DNA of 64,000 nucleotides from Bacillota bacterium (GCA_023459335.1 JAEWUO010000018.1:1-64000), one strand, 5' to 3'; numbered from the stretch's first letter, positions 34,163 to 42,938 are shown. The notes: generated by a model from the letters alone, not told the origin. Numbers and translations: made by a program.

Positions 34163-36793
34163 ATGGAGCGTATGCTACAGAAGATGAATCGAATCCCCAT
34201 TGACAGCGTGGAAGCGATGGAGGGCGCGTTCGCCCGCCTTCGCGAAGCGCAGAAACAGTTTTCGGCCTACACGCAGCAGCAGGTGGACAGGATCTTCCTC
34301 GCCGCCGCGACCGCGGCCAACAAAGCGCGTATTCCACTGGCGAAGCTCGCCGTGGAAGAGACGGGCATGGGCATCGTGGAGGATAAGGTGATTAAAAACC
34401 ACTATGCCTCCGAATATATTTACAACGCTTATCGCAATGAAAAAACCTGCGGCGTCATCGAGGAAGACAAGGCTTACGGCATCGTTCGCATCGCGGAACC
34501 GGTCGGCGTCATCGCCGCGGTGATCCCGACAACAAACCCGACTTCGACAGCGATCTTCAAGACGCTGATCGCGCTGAAAACCCGTAATGGAATACTGATC
34601 AGCCCGCACCCCCGCGCGAGACGAAGCACCATCGAGGCCGCGCGCATCGTGCTTGACGCGGCTGTAGCGGCGGGAGCGCCGGAAGGCATTATCGACTGGG
34701 TGGATGCGCCGAGCCTGGAGCTGACCAACCTCGCGATGAAAGAGGCGGACCTCATCCTCGCGACCGGCGGGCCGGGCATGGTCAAAAGCGCGTACAGCAG
34801 CGGAAAGCCCGCCATCGGCGTCGGCAGCGGCAACGTACCCGCAATCATCGACGACACGGCGGATCTTCTTTCCGCAGTGAGCTCGATCATCCTGAGCAAG
34901 ACCTTCGACAACGGCATGATCTGCGCTTCCGAGCAGAGCGTGATCGTTGTGGATTCCGTCTATCACAGGGTGAAGAAGGAATTTGCCGACCGCGGCTGTT
35001 ATTTTCTCAGGGGCGACGAAATCGACAAGGTCCGAAAGACGATCCTCATCAACGGCGCGCTGAACGCGAAGATCGTTGGCCAGAGCGCGCACACGATCGC
35101 GGCCCTCGCGGGCGTAAGCGTTCCAGAATCTGCAAAGATTCTGATCGGCGAGGTCGAGAGCCTCGAACTGAGCGAAGAATTCGCGCATGAAAAGCTCTCC
35201 CCCGTGCTCGCCATGTACCGCGCCAGGGACTTTGACGAAGCGCTCGGCAAGGCGGAAAAGCTCATCGCGGACGGCGGTTACGGACACACCGCGAGCGTTT
35301 ACCTCAACGCGGTGACGGAGCGCGAAAAGCTCGCCCAATACACCGAACGCATGAAGACCTGCCGCATCCTCGTGAACACACCGTCCTCGCACGGCGGCAT
35401 CGGGGATTTGTATAACTTCAAGCTCGCACCCTCCCTGACGCTTGGCTGCGGCAGCTGGGGCGGCAACTCAATCTGCGAAAACGTTGGCCCGAAGCACCTT
35501 TTGAACATCAAAACCGTCGCCGAGAGGAGAGAGAACATGCTCTGGTTCCGTACGCCCGATAAAGTATACTTTAAGCGGGGCAGCCTGCCGGTCGCCCTGG
35601 ACGAACTGAAAACGACGCTTGGCAAGAAGCGCGCGTTTCTCGTCACCGACTCCTTCCTCTACGAAAACGGTTATACGAAGCCCGTGACGGACAAGCTCGA
35701 CGAAATGGGCGTTGCGCATGAAACGTTCTTCAACGTTCTGCCCGATCCGACCCTGGCCAGCGCGCGGGAAGGCGCGAAGCAGATGGCGTCCTTCAAGCCG
35801 GATGCGATCATCGCCCTCGGCGGCGGCTCGGCGATGGACGCGGCGAAAATCATGTGGGTGCTTTACGAGCATCCCGAAGCGGACTTTATGGACATGGCGA
35901 TGCGCTTTGCGGACATCAGAAAGCGCGTCTATCCCTTCCCGAAGATGGGTGAAAAAGCGTATTTCATCGCGATTCCGACCACCGCCGGCACGGGCAGCGA
36001 GGTGACCCCGTTTGCAGTCATCACGGACGAAACGAGCGGCGTCAAGTACCCGCTGGCGGACTACGAACTTATGCCGGATATGGCGATCGTGGACGCGGAC
36101 ATGATGATGAACGCGCCCAAAGGGCTCACCGCCGCGAGCGGCATCGACGCGGTGACGCATAACCTCGAAGCGTACGCCTCCATGCTCGCAACCGACTACA
36201 CGGACGGCACGGCGCTTCGTTCCCTGAAGATGATCTTCGAGTATCTGCCCCGTGCCTATGACAACGGGCCGAACGATCCCGCCGCGCGGGAAAAGATGGC
36301 CAACGCCGCCACCATGGCCGGCATGGCGTTCGCCAACGCGTTCCTCGGCGTTTGCCACAGCATGGCGCACAAGCTCGGCTCGTTCTACCACATTCCGCAC
36401 GGCGTAGCCAACGCGCTGATGATCGACGAGGTCATCCGCTACAACGCAACGGACGTTCCGGTCAAGATGGGCGCGTTCTCGCAGTACGGCCACCCGCACG
36501 CCCTTGCGCGCTATGCGGAGATCGCGGACGCGCTGGGCCTGAAGGGCAGGACCGACGCGGAGAAGGTGGATTCCCTGATCGCCGCGCTGGACGCGCTCAA
36601 GGAACGCGTCGGCATCAAAAAAACGATCCGCGACTATGGCGTAAACGAAGAAGAATTCCTTGCCCGGCTGGACGAGATGACCGAACAGGCATTCGACGAC
36701 CAGTGCACCGGCGCGAACCCGCGCTACCCGCTGATGAGCGAAATCAGGCAGATGTATCTCAACGCGTACTACGGCACGCACAAAGCCGTTTGA
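34163..36793 (+). CDS. adhE: Bifunctional acetaldehyde-CoA/alcohol dehydrogenase AdhE
   Basis: Protein of 876 residues combining an aldehyde dehydrogenase half (about 1-450) that reduces acetyl-CoA to acetaldehyde and an iron alcohol dehydrogenase half (about 465-876) that makes ethanol. Visible are IPTTNPTSTAIFK, the catalytic C254 in NGMICASEQSV, and in the second half LGGGSAMDAAK, TTAGTGSEVTPFAV, DAVTHNLEAY and CHSMAHKLG. Length and fusion are standard for AdhE, which forms spirosomes and regenerates NAD in fermentation. GAGGAGATGGAG precedes the start; ATG at 34163, 34172 or 34184 are all possible. A kinase-like gene follows after 16 bases. Confidence 0.95.
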   Translation: MERMLQKMNRIPIDSVEAMEGAFARLREAQKQFSAYTQQQVDRIFLAAATAANKARIPLAKLAVEETGMGIVEDKVIKNHYASEYIYNAYRNEKTCGVIEEDKAYGIVRIAEPVGVIAAVIPTTNPTSTAIFKTLIALKTRNGILISPHPRARRSTIEAARIVLDAAVAAGAPEGIIDWVDAPSLELTNLAMKEADLILATGGPGMVKSAYSSGKPAIGVGSGNVPAIIDDTADLLSAVSSIILSKTFDNGMICASEQSVIVVDSVYHRVKKEFADRGCYFLRGDEIDKVRKTILINGALNAKIVGQSAHTIAALAGVSVPESAKILIGEVESLELSEEFAHEKLSPVLAMYRARDFDEALGKAEKLIADGGYGHTASVYLNAVTEREKLAQYTERMKTCRILVNTPSSHGGIGDLYNFKLAPSLTLGCGSWGGNSICENVGPKHLLNIKTVAERRENMLWFRTPDKVYFKRGSLPVALDELKTTLGKKRAFLVTDSFLYENGYTKPVTDKLDEMGVAHETFFNVLPDPTLASAREGAKQMASFKPDAIIALGGGSAMDAAKIMWVLYEHPEADFMDMAMRFADIRKRVYPFPKMGEKAYFIAIPTTAGTGSEVTPFAVITDETSGVKYPLADYELMPDMAIVDADMMMNAPKGLTAASGIDAVTHNLEAYASMLATDYTDGTALRSLKMIFEYLPRAYDNGPNDPAAREKMANAATMAGMAFANAFLGVCHSMAHKLGSFYHIPHGVANALMIDEVIRYNATDVPVKMGAFSQYGHPHALARYAEIADALGLKGRTDAEKVDSLIAALDALKERVGIKKTIRDYGVNEEEFLARLDEMTEQAFDDQCTGANPRYPLMSEIRQMYLNAYYGTHKAV

Positions 36794-36809
36794 CGGGAGG
36801 GCGATCAAT

Positions 36810-37562
36810 ATGGATCTATCGAATGTAATCGCGACGCGCGCGAACAAGACGATCTATCGCGACGGCGACACGATCGTTAAGCTCTTTGGCGAAGGTTTCA
36901 AGAAAGCGGATGTGCTCAACGAGGCGCTCAACCACGCCCGCGTGGAGGAGACCGCGCTGAATGTGCCGAAACTCTTCGGCGTCGGCATGACCGAGGACTG
37001 CAAATGGTATATCATGAGCGAATACATCCCCGGCCGCACGCTCGCGGAGCTCATGGCGGAAAACCCGAAAAAGCATGCGGTATATCTGGAGCAGTTCGTC
37101 GACCTGCAGCTGTTGATGCACCGGCAGATCTGCCCGCTGCTTCCGCGGCTGCGGGACAAGATGAACCGCAAAATCATCCAGACCGAACTCCCAACCGCGA
37201 CGAAATACGACCTGCACACGCGGCTGGAGTCCATGCCGCGGCACAACAAACTCTGCCACGGAGACTTTAACCCGACGAACATCATCATTCGCGGCGACGG
37301 CGCGCCGTTTATCCTCGACTGGTCCCACGCGACGCAGGGCAACGCCTCTGCGGACGCGGCGCGCACGTTTCTGCTCTTTTCCCTAGCGGGGGATCACAAG
37401 GCCGCCGACGCATACCTGAAGCTGTTTTGCGACAAGAGCGGTACGCCGATGCAATATGTGCAGCGCTGGATTCCCATCGTCGCCGCCAGCCAGTCCGTCA
37501 AAGGAAGGCCGGAGGAACGCGAACTGCTCTTCCGATGGGTGGATGTGGTTGATTATGAGTAA
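36810..37562 (+). CDS. Aminoglycoside-phosphotransferase-fold kinase-like protein
   Basis: Protein of 250 residues with the APH/choline-kinase fold: a lysine in DTIVKLFGE, a hinge with YIMSEYIPGRTLAELM, the catalytic loop LCHGDFNPTNII and the metal site LDWSHA. Catalytic residues are intact, so a small-molecule or protein kinase is expected. GACGGGAGGG lies upstream and the gap to adhE is 16 bases, so it is very likely co-expressed with it. The substrate is unknown; antibiotic resistance is not implied by this context. Confidence 0.85.
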   Translation: MDLSNVIATRANKTIYRDGDTIVKLFGEGFKKADVLNEALNHARVEETALNVPKLFGVGMTEDCKWYIMSEYIPGRTLAELMAENPKKHAVYLEQFVDLQLLMHRQICPLLPRLRDKMNRKIIQTELPTATKYDLHTRLESMPRHNKLCHGDFNPTNIIIRGDGAPFILDWSHATQGNASADAARTFLLFSLAGDHKAADAYLKLFCDKSGTPMQYVQRWIPIVAASQSVKGRPEERELLFRWVDVVDYE

Positions 37563-37644
37563 TTCATTGCTGCTGCGTTCTTGCGTTTTCTGTTTCGGTG
37601 CGGTATTATAACGCTCAGCGAATCATCCTGGGGAGGAATCAGCT

Positions 37645-38040
37645 GTGTCCGAATTAAAAAACGGCTTACGAGGCGAGCAGAAAGAACGCGTCACGGAGCA
37701 AAACACCGCCAGAGCGCTCGGCAGCGGCGGGCTGCCCGTCTACGCCACGCCCTGTATGATCACGCTCATGGAATACACCGCGATGGAGAGTATCATGCCC
37801 TATCTGGCGGAGGGCAGTTCCACGGTCGGCACGCGCATCGACGTCAAACACCTCTCTGCAACGCCCGTCGGCATGACCATCCGCTGCGAAACGGAGCTCG
37901 TCGAGGTCGACCGCAGACGGCTCGTCTTCTCCTGCCGTGCCTATGACGACGCCGGCCTCATCGGCGAAGGAACGCAGGAAAGATTCATCGTAGACGAAGC
38001 GAAGTTCATGGAAAAGGCCGCGAAGAAAGCGCGCGGATAA
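37645..38040 (+). CDS. FlK-like acyl-CoA thioesterase (hot-dog fold)
   Basis: Protein of 131 residues similar in pattern to fluoroacetyl-CoA thioesterase FlK: L-K-N-G-L at the start, GSGGLPVYATPCMITLMEYTA, STVGTRIDVKHLSATPVGM. The FlK catalytic Thr, Glu and His correspond to T in YATP, E in LMEY and H in DVKH. Many anaerobes have such proteins for short acyl-CoA hydrolysis. The start is a GTG at 37645 with GGGGAGGA upstream. It follows adhE and the kinase-like gene on the same strand, which may link it to acyl-CoA or aldehyde metabolism. Confidence 0.85.
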   Translation: MSELKNGLRGEQKERVTEQNTARALGSGGLPVYATPCMITLMEYTAMESIMPYLAEGSSTVGTRIDVKHLSATPVGMTIRCETELVEVDRRRLVFSCRAYDDAGLIGEGTQERFIVDEAKFMEKAAKKARG

Positions 38041-38052
38041 CGGAAATACATA

Positions 38053-38082
38053 AAAAATCCCCTGGCTTTGCCGGGGGATTTT
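38053..38082. terminator. Bidirectional terminator between thioesterase and DUF3795 genes
   Basis: AAAAATCCCC-tggctttgccg-GGGGATTTT between convergent stops. Confidence 0.85.
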
Positions 38083-38088
38083 GGTATG

Positions 38089-38439
38089 CTATTTTCGTTC
38101 GTTAAATCCGCCGTACGCCTCGTACCATTGATCGGCCAGTTGGAAAAACGCGTTGTACCCACACGCGCGGATATATTCCGTCGCCTGCCGGTATTTTTTA
38201 TATTTATAGCTATCGTGCGCGTAAAACGAGGCGAGGGTTTCGCAGGAGCCGTATGCTTCGCAGTCCGCGCAGCTCGCCAGCCCGCGTTTCACGCAGCAGA
38301 CCTTCATCGCACATTTTGCTTTAGAAATGTCCCGTTCTCCGGTGTCGTATCCAAGCTTGCAACCCTTACATGCGCCCCGCGCAAAGACTTTGCAGGTTTG
38401 GCAGTATGCGCCGCAGCAGCCGAGCAGTTCGCGAGACAT
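38089..38439 (-). CDS. DUF3795 cysteine-rich protein
   Basis: Protein of 116 residues with many cysteines in DUF3795 order: GCCGAYCQTCKVF near the N-terminus, GACKGCKLG, CAMKVCCVKRGLASCADC and a conserved YGSCETLASFY. It probably binds a metal or iron-sulfur cluster; no activity is known. I start at the ATG at 38439 because the family N-terminus (RELLGCCGAYC) follows at once and GGGGGAAAA lies upstream. Monocistronic. Confidence 0.85.
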   Translation of the reverse strand: MSRELLGCCGAYCQTCKVFARGACKGCKLGYDTGERDISKAKCAMKVCCVKRGLASCADCEAYGSCETLASFYAHDSYKYKKYRQATEYIRACGYNAFFQLADQWYEAYGGFNERK

Positions 38440-38602
38440 CGTTTTCCCCCTTTGCAAACGTATTTTTATAAGAAACGCTTGATGCGTGATCGCCGCGTAA
38501 ATTGACAGCGGTTGCTTTGCGCGATAAAATAATCGCGTCCTTACTCCTCATCATCTGATTGTATACCCTGTAAACAAAAAAATAAACCGGGAGGTAACCG
38601 TC

Positions 38603-39238
38603 ATGCTCTTTGGAGATCCGAATCTGAAAACATTCGCCGATCTGGCGAAGGCAGCCGTGCGCGACCCAAGCAACTTCAACTGGACGTTCATCGCCATTTT
38701 CGCGTTTGTGGTGATGATCTACGTGGACGAAATCCACAAGAAGAACTACAAGGCCATCGCAGCCGCGCTGATGCTCTACAGCGTGCACTGGCTCTATGAA
38801 ATCGCCAACGCCGTCATCTGCCATTTCTCCGGCTACGCGCTCTGGACGGTCTCGCCGGAGAGCACGAGCTATATCCTGCTCATCGGGGTCAGCTGGGAGC
38901 TTTCGATGATGTTCGCCGTCGCGGGCTTTACATCGAAACTCCTTCCGCAGGACAAAAACATGAAAATCCTCGGCGTCAACAACCGCGTCGCATTCGCGCT
39001 CGGCAGCGCGCTGTTCTTCTCCCTCGTGGAGATCTTCCTCGCGAGTACGCCCGCGTTCATCTGGGTCTATCCGTGGTGGGGCGCGCTCCCCGTGTTCCTC
39101 ACGACCTACATCCCGTTTTTCCTCGCGAGCTATCTTATCTACGACAAGGAACCGAAGGTACAGAAGAAATGGATTATCTCTCTCGCCAGCGTCAATATCG
39201 TGCTGCTCGCGGTGCTTGTCCCGCTCGGCATCATCTGA
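38603..39238 (+). CDS. Hypothetical membrane protein (six helices)
   Basis: Protein of 211 residues with about six membrane segments (around residues 27-42, 50-75, 88-108, 130-148, 155-178 and 192-210). I do not recognise a named family. Landmarks include LYSVHWLYEIANAVICHFSG, ISWELSMMFAVAGF (here VSWELSMMFAVAGF) and YPWWGALPVF. GGGAGG lies before the ATG. The stop overlaps the likely CTG start of the following lipoprotein, suggesting the two act together at the membrane. Confidence 0.75.
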   Translation: MLFGDPNLKTFADLAKAAVRDPSNFNWTFIAIFAFVVMIYVDEIHKKNYKAIAAALMLYSVHWLYEIANAVICHFSGYALWTVSPESTSYILLIGVSWELSMMFAVAGFTSKLLPQDKNMKILGVNNRVAFALGSALFFSLVEIFLASTPAFIWVYPWWGALPVFLTTYIPFFLASYLIYDKEPKVQKKWIISLASVNIVLLAVLVPLGII

Positions 39239-39837
39239 AATACGCGGGCGCGGCGCTTCTCTCGCTGCTGTTTGCAATGGGATTCGCCGCGTGTTCGCCC
39301 GCGCCGGAAGCGACCGCCGTACCCCCGCCGCGCATCACCGACGTCACGCCTACGCCGGTGCTTCCGTCACAGCCCGACGCAACCGCGACGCCCGCTCTGG
39401 TCGACACGGCGATCTATCTGCCGGACGAAACCGGAACGAGCCTGACGATATCGTTGGTTCCGGCGGAAGATTCGCCGCGTGGTCTGCTCTCCGCGCTCGT
39501 CGCGGCCGGCGCGCTTCCGGACGTGGATTATGGCAAGAACATCACCTGCACTGCCGCGCAGGAAGAGCTGGACTACGGGGGCGAAGTGTACGACGGCGTG
39601 ATCGTGCATCTTGACCTTTCGGACGCATTCGCCGCTGCGATTCGGGAAGGCAGTGCCACCGCACAGCGGCTGACGCTGCAGATTTTGGTCAACACGTTCC
39701 TCGCCCATTATGATGCGGACTGGATGCTTCTCTCGATCGAAGGCACCGATCTGCAAACGATGTACGCGCGCTACGACCGTCCGATTCAGTATGACCAGTT
39801 CGTGCCGACGCAGGCGGATGCAACCACAAAACCGTAA
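39235..39837 (+). CDS. GerMN-domain-like lipoprotein, probable CTG start
   Basis: The frame downstream of the membrane protein encodes a 200-residue exported protein. The only start that yields a compact lipoprotein signal peptide is CTG at 39235: MKYAGAALLSLLFAMGFAAC, with lipidation at C20. It overlaps the preceding stop as CTGA. A Pro/Thr/Ala linker follows, then a domain (about 60-195) with IYLPDETGTSL, GLLSALVAAGALP and VHLDLSDAFAAA-type segments that resemble the GerMN domain of sporulation and germination lipoproteins. Other starts (ATG inside the signal helix) would remove the export signal. The family call is moderate. Confidence 0.65.
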   Translation: MKYAGAALLSLLFAMGFAACSPAPEATAVPPPRITDVTPTPVLPSQPDATATPALVDTAIYLPDETGTSLTISLVPAEDSPRGLLSALVAAGALPDVDYGKNITCTAAQEELDYGGEVYDGVIVHLDLSDAFAAAIREGSATAQRLTLQILVNTFLAHYDADWMLLSIEGTDLQTMYARYDRPIQYDQFVPTQADATTKP

Positions 39838-39848
39838 AGGAGAGCGCT

Positions 39849-40139
39849 GTGTCCTGTTATTTTATCGCGCGCATCCAAATCCACGACGAGGCGGAATACG
39901 CTCGGTATCTCGCGCACTGCGACGAGGTGTTCTCGCGTTACGACGGGCGGTATCTCGCCCTGGACCTTGCGCCGACCCCGCTGGAAGGAGAACCCGAAGA
40001 GGGGCGCGAGGTGCTTATCGAATTTCCCGACGAGGCGGCGTTTTTCCGCTGGTACGATTCGCCGGAATATCGGGAGATCCTCGCACACCGGCTCAAGGGA
40101 GCGAACTGCACCGCGTCCCTCGTCCGCGGAAAAGAGTGA
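39849..40139 (+). CDS. DUF1330 domain protein
   Basis: Small alpha-beta protein of 96 residues with DUF1330 pattern: YFIARIQIHDEAEYARYL at the start, a strand with LIEFPDEAAFFRWYDSPEYREI near 57-76. The fold is a dimeric ferredoxin-like barrel; function unknown. The start is GTG at 39849 with AAAGGAGAG upstream. It lies 11 bases after the lipoprotein stop, and a strong terminator follows. Confidence 0.85.
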   Translation: MSCYFIARIQIHDEAEYARYLAHCDEVFSRYDGRYLALDLAPTPLEGEPEEGREVLIEFPDEAAFFRWYDSPEYREILAHRLKGANCTASLVRGKE

Positions 40140-40141
40140 TC

Positions 40142-40174
40142 AAAAAAAACTGCGCCGCCCGGCGCAGTTTTTTT
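40142..40174. terminator. Strong bidirectional terminator
   Basis: AAAAAAACTGCGCC-gcccg-GGCGCAGTTTTTTT style hairpin between the convergent DUF1330 and DUF4180 genes. Confidence 0.92.
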
Positions 40175-40541
40175 ATCTCGTGCGGGAAAGTTTTTCGATC
40201 GCCTCCGCTTCGTTTGAAACAAAGAACACGTGGTTTCCGTTGTTGCTCTCGCAGATAAAGTCCCGAAGCGGCTTGCTCGTATACCCGGAAAAGTCGCCGA
40301 TGATTGCGAGCTTGACCTGATAATTGACGAATTTCTGCAGAATTTCGCTCGCGAGCCCGCTGCCGAGTGAAAAAAAACGCCCGTCCAGCGCTGATTTTTT
40401 CAGCGCGATCCGGTCCGCGTCCGTCTCGTATCGCACCGTCGCCATCAGGTCCAGCGCGGACTGCGCGTCCGTGATCAGCGTCCCTTCGCTTTCGACCAGC
40501 GCGATTGTCTCGCCGTTTTTGTTCACCGTTCGAATGCTCAT
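40173..40541 (-). CDS. DUF4180 family protein
   Basis: Protein of 122 residues matching DUF4180: a Ser/Thr-containing LITDAQSALDLMATVRYETDADRIALKK segment (given here in outline), FFSLGSGLASEILQKFVNYQVKLAIIGDFS and a C-terminal NNGNHVFFV. It may have a STAS-like fold; role unknown. Its start overlaps the end of the pseudouridine synthase gene by 4 bases (ATGA), so the two are co-translated. Confidence 0.85.
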   Translation of the reverse strand: MSIRTVNKNGETIALVESEGTLITDAQSALDLMATVRYETDADRIALKKSALDGRFFSLGSGLASEILQKFVNYQVKLAIIGDFSGYTSKPLRDFICESNNGNHVFFVSNEAEAIEKLSRTR

Positions 40542-41443
40542 CTTTTCTCTTCCTCCGTTTCCGGAAAATCGATCAGCCGCCGCATATCCTCCGGAAAGTC
40601 GGAGACGAGACGGATTCGCTCGCCCGTAACCGGATGCGTGAGCGACAGTTCGCAGGAGTGCAGCGCGGGACGCGCGATCAGCGCTCGATCCTCCGCGCCG
40701 TAGAGCCAGTCCCCCGCGAGCGGGAAGCCGATCGCCGCCAGATGCAGCCGAAGCTGGTGCGTGCGCCCCGTGCGCGGCACAAGCCGCAGGAGCGTGAACC
40801 GGCCGTTTACCGCCAGCGTTTCATATTCCGTCCGCGCGGGCTGGCAGCCTTCGCAAATTGCGCGCCGGTAAGCGGAGCCTTCCGCCATACCGATCGGCAG
40901 CTCGATTACGCCGTTTGGCGGTTCGACGCGGCCGATCGCAACGCCCAGATAGACGCGCGCGTAGTCCTGCGTATGCATCTGCCGCCGGAGACGCTCGTGG
41001 ATGTATCCGCTCTTGGCAAACGCCATGAGCCCCGAAGTGCCGCGGTCGAGACGGCTCACGGGATGCGGGCTGATCCTTCCGCCCAGATAATGACAGACCG
41101 CGTTTTCCAGCGTAAGCTCCTCCGGATCGCGCGTGGACTGGTGCACGGCGATGCCCGCGGGCTTGTCGATGATCAGCAGATCCTCGTCCTCATAACGCAC
41201 GTCGAGCGGATACGCCATCGGTACGATATGCCCTGTCGGCTGGTCGCCGATTTCGATCGTCAGCGTATCCCCCGCGTTCACCCGCGCGGTGACGTAGCGC
41301 GGCTCTCCGTTGAGCAGGATGCCCGTCTCGCGGCGTTTCAGACGCGAAATATGCGCGTCCGAACAGGCAAATTCGCGGCGCAGGAGGCTCAGCACCGTCC
41401 GTCCGCCGTCGGCGGGATCGATCGTCTTCGTCAGCGTCCGCAT
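40538..41443 (-). CDS. RluA-family pseudouridine synthase
   Basis: Protein of 301 residues with an N-terminal S4-like RNA-binding segment (HISRLKRRETGILLNG) and the RluA catalytic domain. The nucleophile is D133 in SRLDRGTSGLM; LLIIDKPAGIAVH and PRTGRTHQLRLHLAAIGFPLAGD are standard. It isomerises uridines in rRNA or tRNA; which site is not predictable. I choose the ATG at 41443 because GGGAGG lies 7 bases upstream and homologues start there; the frame is open further back in repetitive DNA. Confidence 0.9.
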   Translation of the reverse strand: MRTLTKTIDPADGGRTVLSLLRREFACSDAHISRLKRRETGILLNGEPRYVTARVNAGDTLTIEIGDQPTGHIVPMAYPLDVRYEDEDLLIIDKPAGIAVHQSTRDPEELTLENAVCHYLGGRISPHPVSRLDRGTSGLMAFAKSGYIHERLRRQMHTQDYARVYLGVAIGRVEPPNGVIELPIGMAEGSAYRRAICEGCQPARTEYETLAVNGRFTLLRLVPRTGRTHQLRLHLAAIGFPLAGDWLYGAEDRALIARPALHSCELSLTHPVTGERIRLVSDFPEDMRRLIDFPETEEEKR

Positions 41444-41483
41444 CCTCTCGCCTCCCCGCTTGCTCTCTGTTTTTCTCACTCTA

Positions 41484-41633
41484 CCGTAAGCCGGCGAAAA
41501 ACGCAACGCCATAAACGGGTGCTTTTCCGGAACAATTCCATAAAAAGCGTTTCCAGCACCGTAAGAAAACAAAAACACGGCAACATGATATGGATGCTTT
41601 TCCGGGGCAATTTCGAAAAATACTTTTCAAGTT
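41484..41633. repeat. Imperfect tandem repeat, 75-bp period, upstream of trxA
   Basis: Two copies (41484-41558 and 41559-41633) share CCGTAAG at their starts and TGCTTTTCCGG..CAATT in the middle (41520-41530 and 41595-41605), exactly 75 bases apart. The remainder is diverged. It lies between the divergent pseudouridine synthase and thioredoxin genes. Confidence 0.6.
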
Positions 41634-41700
41634 TGAATTGCATCCTTTATACTGTAAGCAGGGAACATCGTTTCCCTTATCATAAAAAGGAGTGATCCAA

Positions 41701-42012
41701 ATGGGTATTGTCGATATCACCAACGCGAACTTCACGGGCGAAGTGCTCGAAAGCGATCGAAAGGTGCTGGTCGATTTCTGGGCGCCGTGGTGCGGCCCCT
41801 GCCGCATGGTTTCCCCCATCGTGGACGAAATTGCCCGCGAAAGCGCGGAGGTCAAGGTCTGCAAGATCAACATCGACGAACAGCCGCAGCTCGCGAGCCA
41901 GTACGGCGTCATGAGCATCCCCACGCTGATGGTGTTTGAAAACGGCGAACCTGTGGAAAAAGCCGTCGGCGCGCGCAATAAAGCGTTTATTCTTCAGATG
42001 CTGGAGGGCTGA
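41701..42012 (+). CDS. trxA: Thioredoxin
   Basis: Thiol-disulfide oxidoreductase of 103 residues. The active-site WCGPC has C31 and C34 (FWAPWCGPCRM), with the cis-proline in YGVMSIPTLMVFENGE. Length and N-terminus (IVDITNANF) are standard. AAAAGGAG precedes the ATG at 41701. Monocistronic with a hairpin downstream. Confidence 0.96.
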   Translation: MGIVDITNANFTGEVLESDRKVLVDFWAPWCGPCRMVSPIVDEIARESAEVKVCKINIDEQPQLASQYGVMSIPTLMVFENGEPVEKAVGARNKAFILQMLEG

Positions 42013-42030
42013 AACAGGTATTACAATCAA

Positions 42031-42071
42031 ACTCCCCCGTGCGCCGCAAAGCGTCCGGGGGAGTCGTTGTT
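42031..42071 (+). terminator. Hairpin terminator after trxA
   Basis: ACTCCCCC...GGGGGAGT with a long loop, followed by CGTTGTTT; moderate T-content. Confidence 0.6.
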
Positions 42072-42087
42072 TCTCGGGGCGGTATTA

Positions 42088-42771
42088 TTACTCGTACACC
42101 GACTCGACCGACATCACCCCGTCGATTCTGGAGAGGCACTCCATCATCACGGAGAGGTCGTCCCGGTTCGGCAGGGTCAGGTGCGCGTAAACGTGCCGCT
42201 TGAGGTTTTTTGTGTCGATCGCAAAACTGAACTCGTCGATGATGCAGCCCATGCGCTCCAGGTCCCTCTGCAGATTGACGATGCTCTGCCCCTCCATGGA
42301 AAGCACAAGCTGCAGCACGAGACGGTTGGCTTTTCTGCGGCGGCTGTGCGCCATGGTGCGCAGCACGCGCAGCACGATCAGGATCAGGCCCGTGGTCGCG
42401 ATGGCGAGGATGTAATTACCGCAGCCCGCCGCGAGGCCGACGCAGGAAACGCACCACAGACTGCTCGCCGTGGTCAGTCCGCGGACCGTGATGCCCTCCT
42501 TTATGATGGTGCCCGCGCAGAGAAAGCCTATGCCGCTGACCACCTGCGCGCCGATGCGCGCGGGATCGATGCCGGAGTATTTCGCCGCGAGGAATTCACC
42601 GCTGCACATGACGAGCGCCGCGCCGACGGCGACGAGGATGTGCGTGCGCATGCCCGCGTTGCGCTGCACGTGTTCGCGTTCAAACCCGATGACGCCCGCG
42701 AGCAGTCCCGCGAGCGCGACGCGCCCCAGCATGGAGAGCGTCTGGAGCCAGTCGAAGGAAAAATTCAGCAT
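42088..42771 (-). CDS. MgtC/SapB family membrane protein
   Basis: Protein of 227 residues with an N-terminal MgtC domain of about four to five membrane helices (GRVALAGLLAGVIGFEREH, NAGMRTHILVAVGAALVM, VSGIGFLCAGTIIKEG, GLTTASSLWCV) and a C-terminal ACT-like soluble domain (about 150-227). MgtC proteins influence magnesium homeostasis and, in pathogens, ATP synthase and survival; the role in this organism is unknown. Single gene with no nearby Mg riboswitch that I can see. Confidence 0.92.
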   Translation of the reverse strand: MLNFSFDWLQTLSMLGRVALAGLLAGVIGFEREHVQRNAGMRTHILVAVGAALVMCSGEFLAAKYSGIDPARIGAQVVSGIGFLCAGTIIKEGITVRGLTTASSLWCVSCVGLAAGCGNYILAIATTGLILIVLRVLRTMAHSRRRKANRLVLQLVLSMEGQSIVNLQRDLERMGCIIDEFSFAIDTKNLKRHVYAHLTLPNRDDLSVMMECLSRIDGVMSVESVYE

Positions 42772-42938
42772 GGTGGTGTCTCCTTCCCGTCACGTGAAGC
42801 GTGCCATGAAAAACAGAATTGTAAAATCTAAATCAAATAACCTTTGTATTCGTTTATTATACACATCGCTGAGGATTCGGCAAGGAGGGAAGACGAATAT
42901 TTGCGCTTTTTTATGTTTTTCTCAAAAACGCGGCGAAT

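Noticed and set aside
35468..36847. 459-codon open frame antisense to adhE
   Set aside because: Composition (His/Arg/Val-rich) is typical of antisense reading of GC-rich coding DNA; no start context.
36810..37562. Aminoglycoside resistance gene
   Set aside because: Only the general APH kinase fold is shared; it is embedded with adhE, with no sign of mobile DNA or resistance partners.
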